A stretch of 64,000 nt of DNA from Clostridium muellerianum (GCF_012926525.1 NZ_JABBNI010000014.1:62001-126000), one strand, 5' to 3'. Positions 41,334 to 51,017 are shown, counted from the stretch's first letter. Notes: generated by a model not told the origin, from the letters alone. Made by a program: numbers and translations.

Positions 41334-42437
41334 TTAGTAATGTCCTATTCCTATTTTATCAATTTTCACCTTTACATTTACTTTAATATTTGCATCACTA
41401 ATTTCCTTATTCCAATCAACTCCACTTTCTCTTCCGTATTTAGCTGCACTATACATACCTAATTCCAACAAATCCATTTTATACACTTCCTTCATTTTAT
41501 TTAAAAAACCATTACACATTTTTTCTATTTCTTGTGATAATAATTCTTCAATTTGTTTCTCTTTTTTCTTATCTATATCTTTATATAATGTATTTAACAC
41601 AATATCACCCTGAAAAATCAAATCAATATTAAATTCATATACATCATCTTTCTTATTACACCTTACCTTTCTTTTAACTTTTGTATAATAGTTGATATAT
41701 TCTTCAGGGCTTTGCTGCAGACTTAAAACTCCTTTACCTGATCTTAGTCTTAGCATATTCATAATTTTACTTTCTTCCATAGGTAGGATATATGCCATTT
41801 TATCTTTTTTAAATACTGCCATACCTGCAAGAACAATATCTGTATCCTTTAATTCTATGTAAGGAAGAACCAAATTTCTTCCTTCTGATTCAAGTATTGA
41901 ATAAATATTTAAAAAAGTATATTCTTTAGGGAAAAAATTATAATTATTAGCACTTTTAATCATGCCTTCTATATAATCAGAAGAACTAGGATAACCTTTT
42001 ACCATATGCGCTAGCAGATCTTCTGATTTTCCTTTACATACTACAATGTTGCTTCTATCATTAATTTGAGGGTTAGCAAAGCTTAAATTAACAAAATTTA
42101 ATATTCCATAGTTTGCTGCTTCTTCGCCTATTATAACAATTCTTTGAACTCCTATTAAAAGTGGCTTATTGGACTTCAATTGTCTATCTTGTCTGGTTTC
42201 TGTTAAACTTTCAGCTTTTCCAGTTATATTTTTACTACTTTCCCCTTTTTGTTCTTTAAATTGATATACGCTAAAAGGAGCAACATACTGTACTTTAGAG
42301 TCTGCACCTTTTTTTATATCCAATCCAAAACCTGAGGATATATTAAACTCCTCCATAGGTGTTACCTGTAATTTTTCTGTATAAATAGAACCTATTATAA
42401 CTACCAAAAGCAATATTGTTAATTTTTTTCTATTCAT
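41334..42437 (-). CDS. Ger(x)C-family spore germination protein (third C)
   Basis: 367 residues. Hydrophobic N-terminus (KKLTILLLVVIIGSIYTEKL), then the three-domain GerC body with TRQDRQLKSNKPLLIGVQRI, NIVVCKGKSEDLLA, the YPSSSDYIEGMIKSANNYNF block and a C-terminal ELGMYSAAKYGRESGVDWNK. GerC proteins are normally lipoproteins, but here no cysteine follows the signal helix (IIGSIY instead of a GC pair), so it should stay attached by an uncleaved anchor or be released. It lies 36 bp behind the second C gene; a B gene follows. Confidence 0.88.
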   Translation of the reverse strand: MNRKKLTILLLVVIIGSIYTEKLQVTPMEEFNISSGFGLDIKKGADSKVQYVAPFSVYQFKEQKGESSKNITGKAESLTETRQDRQLKSNKPLLIGVQRIVIIGEEAANYGILNFVNLSFANPQINDRSNIVVCKGKSEDLLAHMVKGYPSSSDYIEGMIKSANNYNFFPKEYTFLNIYSILESEGRNLVLPYIELKDTDIVLAGMAVFKKDKMAYILPMEESKIMNMLRLRSGKGVLSLQQSPEEYINYYTKVKRKVRCNKKDDVYEFNIDLIFQGDIVLNTLYKDIDKKKEKQIEELLSQEIEKMCNGFLNKMKEVYKMDLLELGMYSAAKYGRESGVDWNKEISDANIKVNVKVKIDKIGIGHY

Positions 42438-42473
42438 CCAGTGTCACCTTCTATTATTTTGATTGTCCTAGAC

Positions 42474-43595
42474 TTAATACTCTCCTCTTCCTAATTTATC
42501 AATATGCACCTTTACATTCACCTTAATATCAGACTTAGAAACAATCTCATTCCAATCTACTCCAGTATCTCTTCCATACTTTGATGCTGCTACCCATCCT
42601 AACTGCAAACAATCCACTTTATATTCTTTCTTCATCTTATCCAAAAATCGATAGCACATCTCTTCGACTTTTTTTGCCATATCCTCTTCAAACTTTTCTA
42701 TTACTTCTATTTTGCCTGACATATCTTTATATAATTCATTATTCACAATATCACCATTTAAATTTAAATTAATGATAAAGGTATATTTATCTCCACTTTT
42801 ACTACATTGAACTTTTCTTTTAGTTTTTGCTGCATAATTCACATACTCTTTCGAATTTTTTTGTATAGTTAGTATTCCTTTGACCTTATTTTCTCGAAGT
42901 AAATTCATTATTTTTGTTTCATTCATATCTAAAACAACTCCAAGCTTATCTTTTTTAAAAATTGCCATTCCATCCATTTTAATTTCCTCTTCACTGATTT
43001 TTAAGTAAGGGCAAATTATACTTTTTCCTTCTGAATCCATTGATAGCATAGCATCTTTTATTGTATAATCTGCCGTAAAAAAATTAAAAGTCACTGAATT
43101 TTTAATCATATCGCTTATATATTCTCCAGAATTCTCATATCTCCCCAAATTATGTTTCAAATATTCTTCACCTTTACCTTTGCATACGGCTAAAAATGCA
43201 TTGTCATTTATTACAGGATTCTTAAACACAATATCTATGACAGGTCTAATCCCATACTCAGCATATTTTTCATCAAGCAAATAAGCTTTTGAAAGTCCTA
43301 AAAAAAATTGTTTTCCTATTTTTTTTTGTCTTTCTTCTCTTGTTTCTCCAATAGTACTTCCTTTTCCGCTTTTTACTTCATTTTCAAGACTTTCATCTTC
43401 TTTATACATTTTTGAATTGGTAGTAATTATGTACAACATATCTGACTTTCCAATTTTATTTGCTCCAATTGCCACTCCAGCGGAAATATTAAAATCCTCT
43501 GCACTGTTTAATTTCATTTTAGGACCACTAAAAAGTATGAAAAAAAAAGTACAGCATAGAAAGATAATAAATAATGTATTCTTATTTTTTTTCAT
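42474..43595 (-). CDS. Ger(x)C-family spore germination protein (second C)
   Basis: 373 residues with the GerC domain order: TREERQKKIGKQFFLGLSKA, FLAVCKGKGEEYLKHNLGRY, NSGEYISDMIKNSVTFNFF and LGWVAASKYGRDTGVDWNEI. The N-terminal hydrophobic stretch contains CC early (IFLCCTFFFILFSGPKMKL), but the lipobox position after SG is Pro, so lipidation is unlikely. GGAGG lies 7 bases before the ATG, which overlaps the upstream B gene by 14 bp. It resembles the third C gene along its whole length. Confidence 0.88.
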   Translation of the reverse strand: MKKNKNTLFIIFLCCTFFFILFSGPKMKLNSAEDFNISAGVAIGANKIGKSDMLYIITTNSKMYKEDESLENEVKSGKGSTIGETREERQKKIGKQFFLGLSKAYLLDEKYAEYGIRPVIDIVFKNPVINDNAFLAVCKGKGEEYLKHNLGRYENSGEYISDMIKNSVTFNFFTADYTIKDAMLSMDSEGKSIICPYLKISEEEIKMDGMAIFKKDKLGVVLDMNETKIMNLLRENKVKGILTIQKNSKEYVNYAAKTKRKVQCSKSGDKYTFIINLNLNGDIVNNELYKDMSGKIEVIEKFEEDMAKKVEEMCYRFLDKMKKEYKVDCLQLGWVAASKYGRDTGVDWNEIVSKSDIKVNVKVHIDKLGRGEY

Positions 43596-44679
43596 TTTTA
43601 TCCTCCTTTTTTATCCATACTAAAGCTGCAATAAAGGTTATATAGATTAAATTATATACTGTGCTAACCATAGTAGTATACTGATCTATTTTATCCCTGC
43701 TAAGCATATCTCTATAATAAACCATGGTAATACTAATAATAATAACGGAAATAATCACATATATTAGTTCTTTGTTTTTTATCCTTTTAATATCTTGTAA
43801 GATAAATATGCATGCATAATAAAAAAGAGCTATGCTTTTTAATTCTATTAATATCCAAAAAAACACAAAAATATATCGGAGATTATTTATAACTTCAACT
43901 TTTATGCCTTCTATCACTGTAAAAAAACTCCATATTGTTTTCTGAATAATAGTAGTTCCCATGTAATATATAGATATAAAAGTAATCCATGTATATAAAG
44001 CGCAAACAATCCCTGTTGCTTTTAAAACTGAGCTCTTTATTTTACTGCTATCATTAATAAAAGGATAAATTAAAAATATAAATTCCATACAGGAATAATT
44101 ATAAATAGAGCCCTTACTTGACTTTAAAATATTTAATAATCCACCTCCCAATATAGGGCTTACATTTAATAAGCTTCCCTGTTTTAAAATAGCAATAGAA
44201 GGAACTAGTATTCCTAATAAAATTAAGAAACTAAAAGAAGATATTTTTCCGAGAACCTTAATTCCTTTATTAGCAGCATAAGCTACAAAAATCAACAGAA
44301 CTGAATAAATTTTTAAAAAGCTTATTGAAGGTAATGCATATGTTTTTAAAATAATTCCACCATCTGAAATTATAGAAGGAAGATAAATAAAAAAGCTTAG
44401 AAGAAAAAGAAAATTTAATACATTTCCTATAACATTTCCTAAATATTTTTTGCTAAGTACTAAAATATTTTCTTTCGGAAATTTTCCACTTACATATATA
44501 GCAATAAGTGCTACATATAAAGGATATACTGCTCCTATTATTACAGAAATCCACCCATCTTGTTTTGCAGAAGCTGTAACTGAATTTGGTAAACTTACTG
44601 CTGATATTCCAAACACAATTCCTATTAATATATAAGTGAATTCACTTGGAGTTAGTAGATTTTTCTTTTCTATATTCAT
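43582..44679 (-). CDS. Spore germination protein, GerB-family permease (second B)
   Basis: 365 residues, about ten membrane helices. YILIGIVFGISAVSLPNSVT and AKQDGWISVIIGAVYPLYVA match the start of the other two B proteins. It begins 2 bp after the stop of the frameshifted first C gene and runs 14 bp into the second C gene, so translation is continuous along the operon. Probably a germinant-binding subunit with a different ligand preference from its paralogues. Confidence 0.92.
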   Translation of the reverse strand: MNIEKKNLLTPSEFTYILIGIVFGISAVSLPNSVTASAKQDGWISVIIGAVYPLYVALIAIYVSGKFPKENILVLSKKYLGNVIGNVLNFLFLLSFFIYLPSIISDGGIILKTYALPSISFLKIYSVLLIFVAYAANKGIKVLGKISSFSFLILLGILVPSIAILKQGSLLNVSPILGGGLLNILKSSKGSIYNYSCMEFIFLIYPFINDSSKIKSSVLKATGIVCALYTWITFISIYYMGTTIIQKTIWSFFTVIEGIKVEVINNLRYIFVFFWILIELKSIALFYYACIFILQDIKRIKNKELIYVIISVIIISITMVYYRDMLSRDKIDQYTTMVSTVYNLIYITFIAALVWIKKEDKNEKK

Positions 44680-44681
44680 TA

Positions 44682-45793
44682 CTAATAATCTCCTCTACCT
44701 TGTGTATCTACCTTAACTTTTACGTTTACTTTAATTTCTGCATCAGACACTATTTTGTTCCAATCATTTTCTTTACGTCTTCCAAACTTTGCAGCACCTT
44801 CTCTACCTAAAGAGATACAATCTACCTTATATTCCTTTTGCATAATTTTAAAGAAAGCATAACATTGCTTTTCTATGTTTCTTGCCATATCTTTTTCAAA
44901 TTGTGTTCTTTGACCTACATCCTTTGTTATTTCAGCATACATTTCATTGTTCACAATGGTACCTGTTAAGGTTAAATCAATACTAAAGACGTATTTTCCT
45001 CCTTGTTTATTGCATTTCACTTTTCTTTTACCACTTTCACCATAAAAATCAATATATTTTGTAGGGCTTTTTTGCAAAGACACTAATCCTTTTACATTGC
45101 TTTCTTTCAGTAAATTAAGTATCTTAGCATTTTCTACATTCATTTTAGCTATCATTTTGTCACCACTAAAGATAGCTAAACCCATAAGTTCTATTCCTTC
45201 CTCTGTTTGTTCAATATAAGGAAGAACTAAATTTCTTCCTTCTGCTCCTATCCTTACATACATATCTATTAACTTATAGTTATCAGAAAAGAAACTATAG
45301 GAATAGCAATTTTCTATAAGGCCGTATATATTTCAGCCGAACTATTATAGCCCTTTGCCTTTTGTTCTAAATAGTCCTGTGGCTTTCCTTTACATACTGC
45401 AACAAAAGCCATATCATTTATTTCTGCATTTCTAAATCTATCTTCTATCATGGTTTTTACACCATGTTTTGCATATTCTTCACTAATTAAAACTATTCTT
45501 TCCTCTCCCTGAACAACTTTCTTGTTTAACTTTTCTTGTCTTTTTTGAACTACTTCTCCTATGTTTGCACCTTTCTCTTCAACTACTATATTTGTTGTTG
45601 ATCCATCAGATTTATACACATTTATACTCAAGGGTAGAATATATTCTATCATTCCTTCACTTTTTTTCTCTATATCATACCCAACGCCCGTAATCATATT
45701 TAATTCTTCAATAGGAAACCTATCTTGGCCAAGTAGAATAAATATATAAAGAAATATAACAATCATAATAATAAAGTATTTTTTCTTATTCAA
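44682..45793 (-). pseudogene. Ger(x)C-family spore germination gene (first C), broken by a 1-base frameshift
   Basis: The first 159 codons (TTG start at 45793, overlapping the B gene stop as TTGA) give a normal GerC N-terminal part: RQEKLNKKVVQGEERIVLIS, FVAVCKGKPQDYLEQKAKGY. The frame then closes after SSAEIYTAL. In the next frame the protein continues from YGLIENCYSYSFFSDNYKLI through GAEGRNLVLPYIEQTEEGIE to REGAAKFGRRKENDWNKIV. Aligning with its paralogues (GEYISDMI, SDYIEGMI) shows that one base is missing in an AT tract (TATATA at about 45324-45331). It is otherwise undamaged, so it is either recently inactivated, phase-variable or a sequencing error. It lacks a lipobox Cys as well (ILLGQDR). 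Confidence 0.9.
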
Positions 45794-46884
45794 CGTATAT
45801 CGCTCCTCTTGAAAAATGTAATTATAGCAATAATAGTTATATATAATACATTAAATATGACATAGACTTTTGTAACATATTCTGAAACTTGCTGTCTGTT
45901 TATCTCATTTCCATATTGAAACGTTACATATACAAATAAAGGATATATAAAAAGGTAGAGCTTTTTTATATTTATTTTTTTTATTAAATCTTTTAAAATA
46001 TAAATACTTGCATAACAATTAATAGCACAAGCTCTAAAAGCAATTAAAGTCCATAAAAATATAAAAATATATCTATAATTATTAATTAGTGATATGGTTA
46101 CACTTTCTGATACTAACAAAAAGGACCAATAGCTTTTGTTTACAATATCTGGGCCTAAATAATAAATAGTTATAAATGTAGTCCAAACATACATACTTAT
46201 AACAATAAAAACACTTATGAGAGAGGAAGAAAATATCTTATTTTTCTCTTTCACAAAAGGGCAAATTAGTACCATTATTTCTGCTCCTGAATAAGCAAAA
46301 GCAGCAGTTATACTTCCTTGAAGTATTGTTCTTAAGCTTACATCAAATAGGGGGGGAACGTTTTCAATATCAGCAACTTTTAAAGCTGGTGTAGAGGATA
46401 ACATAAGAATAACCATAACAACAAAAGTGATTTCACTAATTTTTCCCAATACTTTTAAGCCTTTATAGGAAGCATACAGAGTTACTAAAAATGTAATGCT
46501 TATCATCTTTAAAGGAGTTAGAAATCCAATTCCAAAATTACGCATTAAATTTATATAAATTTTTGGGCCCATTGTTGCAAAATACATGAAATATGTTGAA
46601 AAAATCAAGTTCAAAATACTTCCCAAAAGGTTCCCAAAGTATTTTTTACTTAAACCTAATATAGTATCATTGGGAAATGCTTTACTTACATATGTCCATA
46701 TGATTACTATATATAAAGGATATATTCCTCCTATTGCAGCGGAAATCCATCCATCTTGATGTGCAACTTTTACAACACCGTTAGGAAGCGCAATAATACC
46801 CGTGCCCACTATAGTCCCCAAAGTAATACAAGCGAATTGACTTTTGGTTAAGAGATTTTGTTTTTCACTAGAGCTTCCTTCCAT
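45790..46884 (-). CDS. Spore germination protein, GerB-family permease (first B)
   Basis: 364 residues from the ATG at 46884 (a GTG at 46893 overlaps the ribosome site AAAGG and is less likely). About ten membrane helices; FACITLGTIVGTGIIALPNG and HQDGWISAAIGGIYPLYIV give the GerB signature. It overlaps or abuts the A gene upstream and overlaps the first C gene by 4 bp. First B subunit of the receptor. Confidence 0.92.
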   Translation of the reverse strand: MEGSSSEKQNLLTKSQFACITLGTIVGTGIIALPNGVVKVAHQDGWISAAIGGIYPLYIVIIWTYVSKAFPNDTILGLSKKYFGNLLGSILNLIFSTYFMYFATMGPKIYINLMRNFGIGFLTPLKMISITFLVTLYASYKGLKVLGKISEITFVVMVILMLSSTPALKVADIENVPPLFDVSLRTILQGSITAAFAYSGAEIMVLICPFVKEKNKIFSSSLISVFIVISMYVWTTFITIYYLGPDIVNKSYWSFLLVSESVTISLINNYRYIFIFLWTLIAFRACAINCYASIYILKDLIKKINIKKLYLFIYPLFVYVTFQYGNEINRQQVSEYVTKVYVIFNVLYITIIAIITFFKRSDIR

Positions 46885-46885
46885 T

Positions 46886-48373
46886 TTATTCACTGCCTTT
46901 TCTCTTAAACTTATTTCTAAAATTCTTTTGCCTTATAGGGTCTTGATTTGGAATCCCCTCTGGTCGTTTGTTCATTTTCCACAATGGTGCTCGAATAAAA
47001 GTATCCTTCATATCACTTTTATGAAATTCTAAATAAGGAACACCTAAACTATCTAAAGAGAAAAGATGCGTTAAAATAAAAAACCATCCCACAGCAATTC
47101 CGAATATACCCATGATATTTGCCAGTATTAACATTGGAAATCGTAAAATTCTAATAGAAAGAGACATATCATAATTAGGAATTAAAAAAGTAGCTATAAC
47201 TGTAATACCAACAACAAGTAATGTAGTAGGGCTTACTATTCTTGATTTAATTGCAGTATCTCCTATAATAATACCTCCTACTAAACTTAAGGTTTGGGCT
47301 ATCTTAGTTGGAAGCCTAAGACCACCTTCTCGTAAAAATTCCACTACTATTTCCATAGCAACAATTTCTAGAAAAGGAGTCAAAGCAATTCCTATTCTAG
47401 ATTGAACGATAGGTGTAACAAATTTTATAGGTATAAGTTCTACATTAAATTTTATCAGCGTTAAATATATAGATGGTAAAGTAATAACAACAAATGCTGA
47501 TAATATTCTTAGAATTCTTACAAAAGAGGATATGATGCTTCTTTGTGTATAATCCTCCACCGCTTGAAAAAATTGCATAAATAGCGAAGGTAATATAAGA
47601 GCAACAGGGGAACCTTCTATTATAACTACTATTCTACCTTCTAAAAGGTTGGCAACTGCTATATCTGGCCGTTCACTACTTAATGCTTGTGGAAAAACCG
47701 TATATGTGTACTCTTCAATACATTCCTCAATATGACCTATTGAAAGTACACCATCTATATCGATGGAACTTATTCTTTTTTTTAATTCTTTGAGTACCCC
47801 TTTATCTACTATATTATCTATATAGATAACTGCTAATTCATTTTGCGTTCGTACTCCTACATTCAACAGTTCTATGGCCAGGTTGTTATCCTTTAATCTC
47901 CTTCGAATCTGAGAAATATTTGCTTCTAAATTTTCTACAAAGCCATCTCTTGGGCCTTTTGCTGCGGTTTCATTTATAGGCTCTGAAATATCTCGTATCA
48001 TTCCGCCTTTGGTATCAACTATAATTCCTTCTAAAATGCCATTTATTAAGATTAAGCTGCTTCCTGTTTTAAGATGTTTTAATAAAACATTTAAATCAGC
48101 CTCTATCAATGTATTACTCATAGAAATATACCTTTTACAAAGATAATCTGATATATTTTCTTTTTCTGTTAAATTTTCTTGTATATGCATCATAAGTGGA
48201 TTTAATATATCACGATTAAGAATATCTTTAGTGATAAGTCCATCTATATAAATAATAGCTGCATCTAAAAGCTTATCAATACCAATATAAAAGTGTTTTA
48301 CTACTATAGGATTTTTATTTCCTAAACCATTCCTAATTAGCTCTATGTTTTCATTAAGATTTCCACTATTCAT
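46886..48373 (-). CDS. Spore germination protein, GerA family (A subunit)
   Basis: 495 residues from the ATG at 48373, 5 bases after GGTGA. A soluble N-terminal part (about 1-250) contains KHFYIGIDKLLDAAIIYIDG, GSSLILINGILEGIIVDTKG, the family hallmark PRDGFVENLEANISQIRRRL (about 140-160), then ERPDIAVANLLEGRIVVIIE and GSPVALILPSLF. Four to six membrane helices follow, with the conserved PVVQSRIG-like PIVQSRIGIALTPFLEIVAM region. The A subunit forms the ion-conducting ring of germinant receptors in the spore inner membrane. First gene of the operon; only one A serves three B and three C genes. Confidence 0.94.
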   Translation of the reverse strand: MNSGNLNENIELIRNGLGNKNPIVVKHFYIGIDKLLDAAIIYIDGLITKDILNRDILNPLMMHIQENLTEKENISDYLCKRYISMSNTLIEADLNVLLKHLKTGSSLILINGILEGIIVDTKGGMIRDISEPINETAAKGPRDGFVENLEANISQIRRRLKDNNLAIELLNVGVRTQNELAVIYIDNIVDKGVLKELKKRISSIDIDGVLSIGHIEECIEEYTYTVFPQALSSERPDIAVANLLEGRIVVIIEGSPVALILPSLFMQFFQAVEDYTQRSIISSFVRILRILSAFVVITLPSIYLTLIKFNVELIPIKFVTPIVQSRIGIALTPFLEIVAMEIVVEFLREGGLRLPTKIAQTLSLVGGIIIGDTAIKSRIVSPTTLLVVGITVIATFLIPNYDMSLSIRILRFPMLILANIMGIFGIAVGWFFILTHLFSLDSLGVPYLEFHKSDMKDTFIRAPLWKMNKRPEGIPNQDPIRQKNFRNKFKRKGSE

Positions 48374-48546
48374 TAAAATCACCATATCCTTTTTTATGAT
48401 AGCTATATACCTGGAAATATAAATTTAAAGAACTTTAAAATTTCAAATTGATTTTTATATATTGATTAGTTTCTGTTTTTTTATGTTAAATATTCTAAAT
48501 AGGCTTATAAAAAGTAGATAGGAGTGACATTCTTTTAAAGATGGAC

Positions 48547-48565
48547 TATTTATGAATATGTATGG
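48547..48565 (-). promoter_or_regulatory. 19-bp motif shared with the tiny gene at 38652 (copy 2), possible forespore promoter
   Basis: Minus strand CCATACATATTCATAAATA about 175 bp before gerA-like. TGAATT lies 14 bp upstream of CATACATA, compatible with a sigma-G-type promoter, as known for ger operons. Identity to 38721-38739 is exact over 19 bp. Confidence 0.4.
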
Positions 48566-48627
48566 ATGATATGAAGAAAATTCAAATCTACTGTAAATAA
48601 AAAATTATATGTAATTCCAAATATGTG

Positions 48628-48658
48628 TTGACTCTCCCGTTACAGGAGAATGTATACT
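48628..48658 (+). promoter_or_regulatory. MerR-type promoter/operator of the UvrA-like gene
   Basis: TTGACT (48628-48633) and TATACT (48653-48658) are 19 bp apart, too far for normal sigma-A use. The spacer holds the dyad ACTCTCC-CGTTACA-GGAGAAT. A 19-bp spacer with a central 7-7-7 dyad is the signature of MerR-family activation (TipA/BmrR/BltR type). No MerR gene is in the window. Confidence 0.8.
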
Positions 48659-48771
48659 CATCATGTGGAACAAAAAGAATAAAAAATGAGTATCAATTCG
48701 AAAGGAGAGGATAGCATTAGTATTAGTCATTTGAAAAAATGTTACAAAGAGTAAGAAAGAAGGATTATTTT

Positions 48772-51012
48772 ATGCATATTCATTTAAAAGGACTCAGACA
48801 AAATAATTTAAAAAATATATCTATAAATATTCCTAAGGAAAAAATTGTTGTATTTACAGGTGTTTCAGGTTCAGGAAAATCCAGTATTGTATTTGATACA
48901 ATTGCAGCAGAATCTCAAAGACAGATGAATGAAACTTATCCAGCATTTATAAGAGGTAGACTTCCTAAGTATGAAAAACCTCATGTGGATTATATAGATA
49001 ACCTTACAGCACCAGTTATTGTAGATCAAACAAAGCTTGGGGGAAATGTACGCTCAACAATTGGAACAATTTCAGATTTATATGCAAGCTTACGATTGCT
49101 GTTTTCAAGAATAGGAATACCAAAGATTGGAACTGCATCTTATTTTTCTTTTAATGATCCAAAGGGCATGTGTAAAAAGTGTGCAGGAATTGGCAAAGTT
49201 GCTGTAATTGATATGGAAGCCATGCTAGATAATAGCAAGTCATGGATGGAAGGCTGTGTAAAGGATTCTTTGTATGCACCTGGAAGTTGGTATTGGAAGC
49301 AGTACAAGGAGTCAGGAATATTTGATGTGGAAAAGCCTCTTAATGAATACTCCAGTGATGAATATAATCTTTTAATATATGGTTCAAGAGATGGAAAGAG
49401 TGAACAGGAATATCCTAAAATTGAGGGACTATATAATCATTATACTCGTTTATATTTAAAAAGGGATACCAGCAATATGAGTAAACATACAAAAAAGAAG
49501 TCAGAAAACCTTATAAAAGAACAACTATGTCCAGCCTGCAAGGGAAAACGACTTAATGAAGAAGTACTAAATTGTAAAATTAAAGGATATTCTATTGCAG
49601 ATATGTGTGAAATGGAATTTGTAGAACTTTTAAGTGTACTTAAAACTGTTGATGATAAAAAAACAATTACAATAATACAATACATATGTAATGGTTTAAA
49701 GAGAATGATAGATATAGGATTACCTTATCTTCATTTAAATAGAGAATCTTCTACATTATCAGGAGGTGAAGCTCAACGTGTTAAGTTAGTTAGATATATG
49801 GGAAGTAGTCTTACAGGAATGACATATATATTTGATGAACCAAGTACAGGACTTCATCCAAGGGATGTAAATAGAATGAATCAGCTGCTAATAAAATTGA
49901 GGAATAAAGGAAACACAGTACTTGTAGTAGAACATGACAAAGACGTAATTTCTATTGCAGACGAAATAATTGATGTAGGCCCATGTGCTGGAAAAGAAGG
50001 TGGAAACATTGTATTTCAAGGAAGTTATAAAGAATTATTGCAAGCAGATACTTTGACTTCAAAAGCCATGAAAATAAATGTACCCCTTAAGGAAAAAGTT
50101 AGGAAGGTGCAGGGATATTTTCCTATTAAAAATGCAAAATTGCACAATCTTAAAAATATAAGCATTAATATTCCAAAGAATGTAATGACTATGGTAACAG
50201 GTGTTGCAGGTTCCGGAAAAAGCACTTTAATATCTCAAGTATTTGCTGAAACATATAAGGGAAATGTGGTAAAAGTAGATCAAGGACCAATAACAGCTAC
50301 AAATCGTTCTACACCAGCTACATTTTTGGGTTTCTTTGATGAAATTCGAAAGCTATTTGCAAGTGAAAATGGAGTAGATGAAGGGTTATTTAGTTTCAAT
50401 TCAAAGGGTTCATGTCCAGTTTGCAAGGGGAAAGGTGTTATTGTAACTGAGTTAGTATTTATGGATCCTGTTATAACAGAATGTGAAGCATGTAGTAGAA
50501 GCAGGTACAGTGAAGAAGCTTTATCCTACAGATATAGGGAAAAGAATATAGTAGAGGTATTATCTATGACAGTGGGGGAAGCACTAATATTTTTTGAAGA
50601 TAAAAAGATAAGAAAGATTTTACAGGCAATGAAAGAAGTAGGCCTATCATATATGACATTAGGACAGCCATTACAAACATTATCTGGTGGTGAAAGGCAG
50701 CGCATGAAGTTGGCAAAGTATATAAACAAGAAAGGGAACATTTATATACTAGATGAACCAACTACAGGTTTGCACATTTCAGACATTAATAAACTGCTGC
50801 AGCTTTTTGAAAAAATGGTTGATAGGGGAAATACAGTTATTATCATTGAACATAATCTTGAAGTAATGAAACAAGCTGATTGGATTATTGATATAGGACC
50901 AGATGGTGGCAAAAATGGTGGTCAGGTAGTATTTGAAGGAACTCCAAAGGAGATGCTTAAGAAAGGCAATACAATTACAGCCAAGTGTTTAAGAAAAGAA
51001 ATAGCTGGTTAA
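48772..51012 (+). CDS. UvrA-like tandem ABC ATPase (small UvrA paralogue, drug-resistance type)
   Basis: 746 residues from the ATG at 48772, after AAGGAT; a longer reading from 48739 has no better site. Two ABC modules: Walker A GVSGSGKSS (about 30) and GVAGSGKST (about 480); signatures LSGGEAQRVKL (about 329) and LSGGERQRMKL (about 638); Walker B YIFDEPSTGLHP and YILDEPTTGLHI. Zn-finger cysteines at CKKCAG, CPACKG, CPVCKG and CEAC. It is some 200 residues shorter than repair UvrA, lacking most of the UvrB-binding domain, like DrrC/UvrA2-type proteins linked to DNA-binding drug resistance. The MerR-type promoter fits drug induction. A 22-codon reading (48686-48754) in the leader may be incidental. 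Confidence 0.9.
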   Translation: MHIHLKGLRQNNLKNISINIPKEKIVVFTGVSGSGKSSIVFDTIAAESQRQMNETYPAFIRGRLPKYEKPHVDYIDNLTAPVIVDQTKLGGNVRSTIGTISDLYASLRLLFSRIGIPKIGTASYFSFNDPKGMCKKCAGIGKVAVIDMEAMLDNSKSWMEGCVKDSLYAPGSWYWKQYKESGIFDVEKPLNEYSSDEYNLLIYGSRDGKSEQEYPKIEGLYNHYTRLYLKRDTSNMSKHTKKKSENLIKEQLCPACKGKRLNEEVLNCKIKGYSIADMCEMEFVELLSVLKTVDDKKTITIIQYICNGLKRMIDIGLPYLHLNRESSTLSGGEAQRVKLVRYMGSSLTGMTYIFDEPSTGLHPRDVNRMNQLLIKLRNKGNTVLVVEHDKDVISIADEIIDVGPCAGKEGGNIVFQGSYKELLQADTLTSKAMKINVPLKEKVRKVQGYFPIKNAKLHNLKNISINIPKNVMTMVTGVAGSGKSTLISQVFAETYKGNVVKVDQGPITATNRSTPATFLGFFDEIRKLFASENGVDEGLFSFNSKGSCPVCKGKGVIVTELVFMDPVITECEACSRSRYSEEALSYRYREKNIVEVLSMTVGEALIFFEDKKIRKILQAMKEVGLSYMTLGQPLQTLSGGERQRMKLAKYINKKGNIYILDEPTTGLHISDINKLLQLFEKMVDRGNTVIIIEHNLEVMKQADWIIDIGPDGGKNGGQVVFEGTPKEMLKKGNTITAKCLRKEIAG

Positions 51013-51017
51013 AAATA

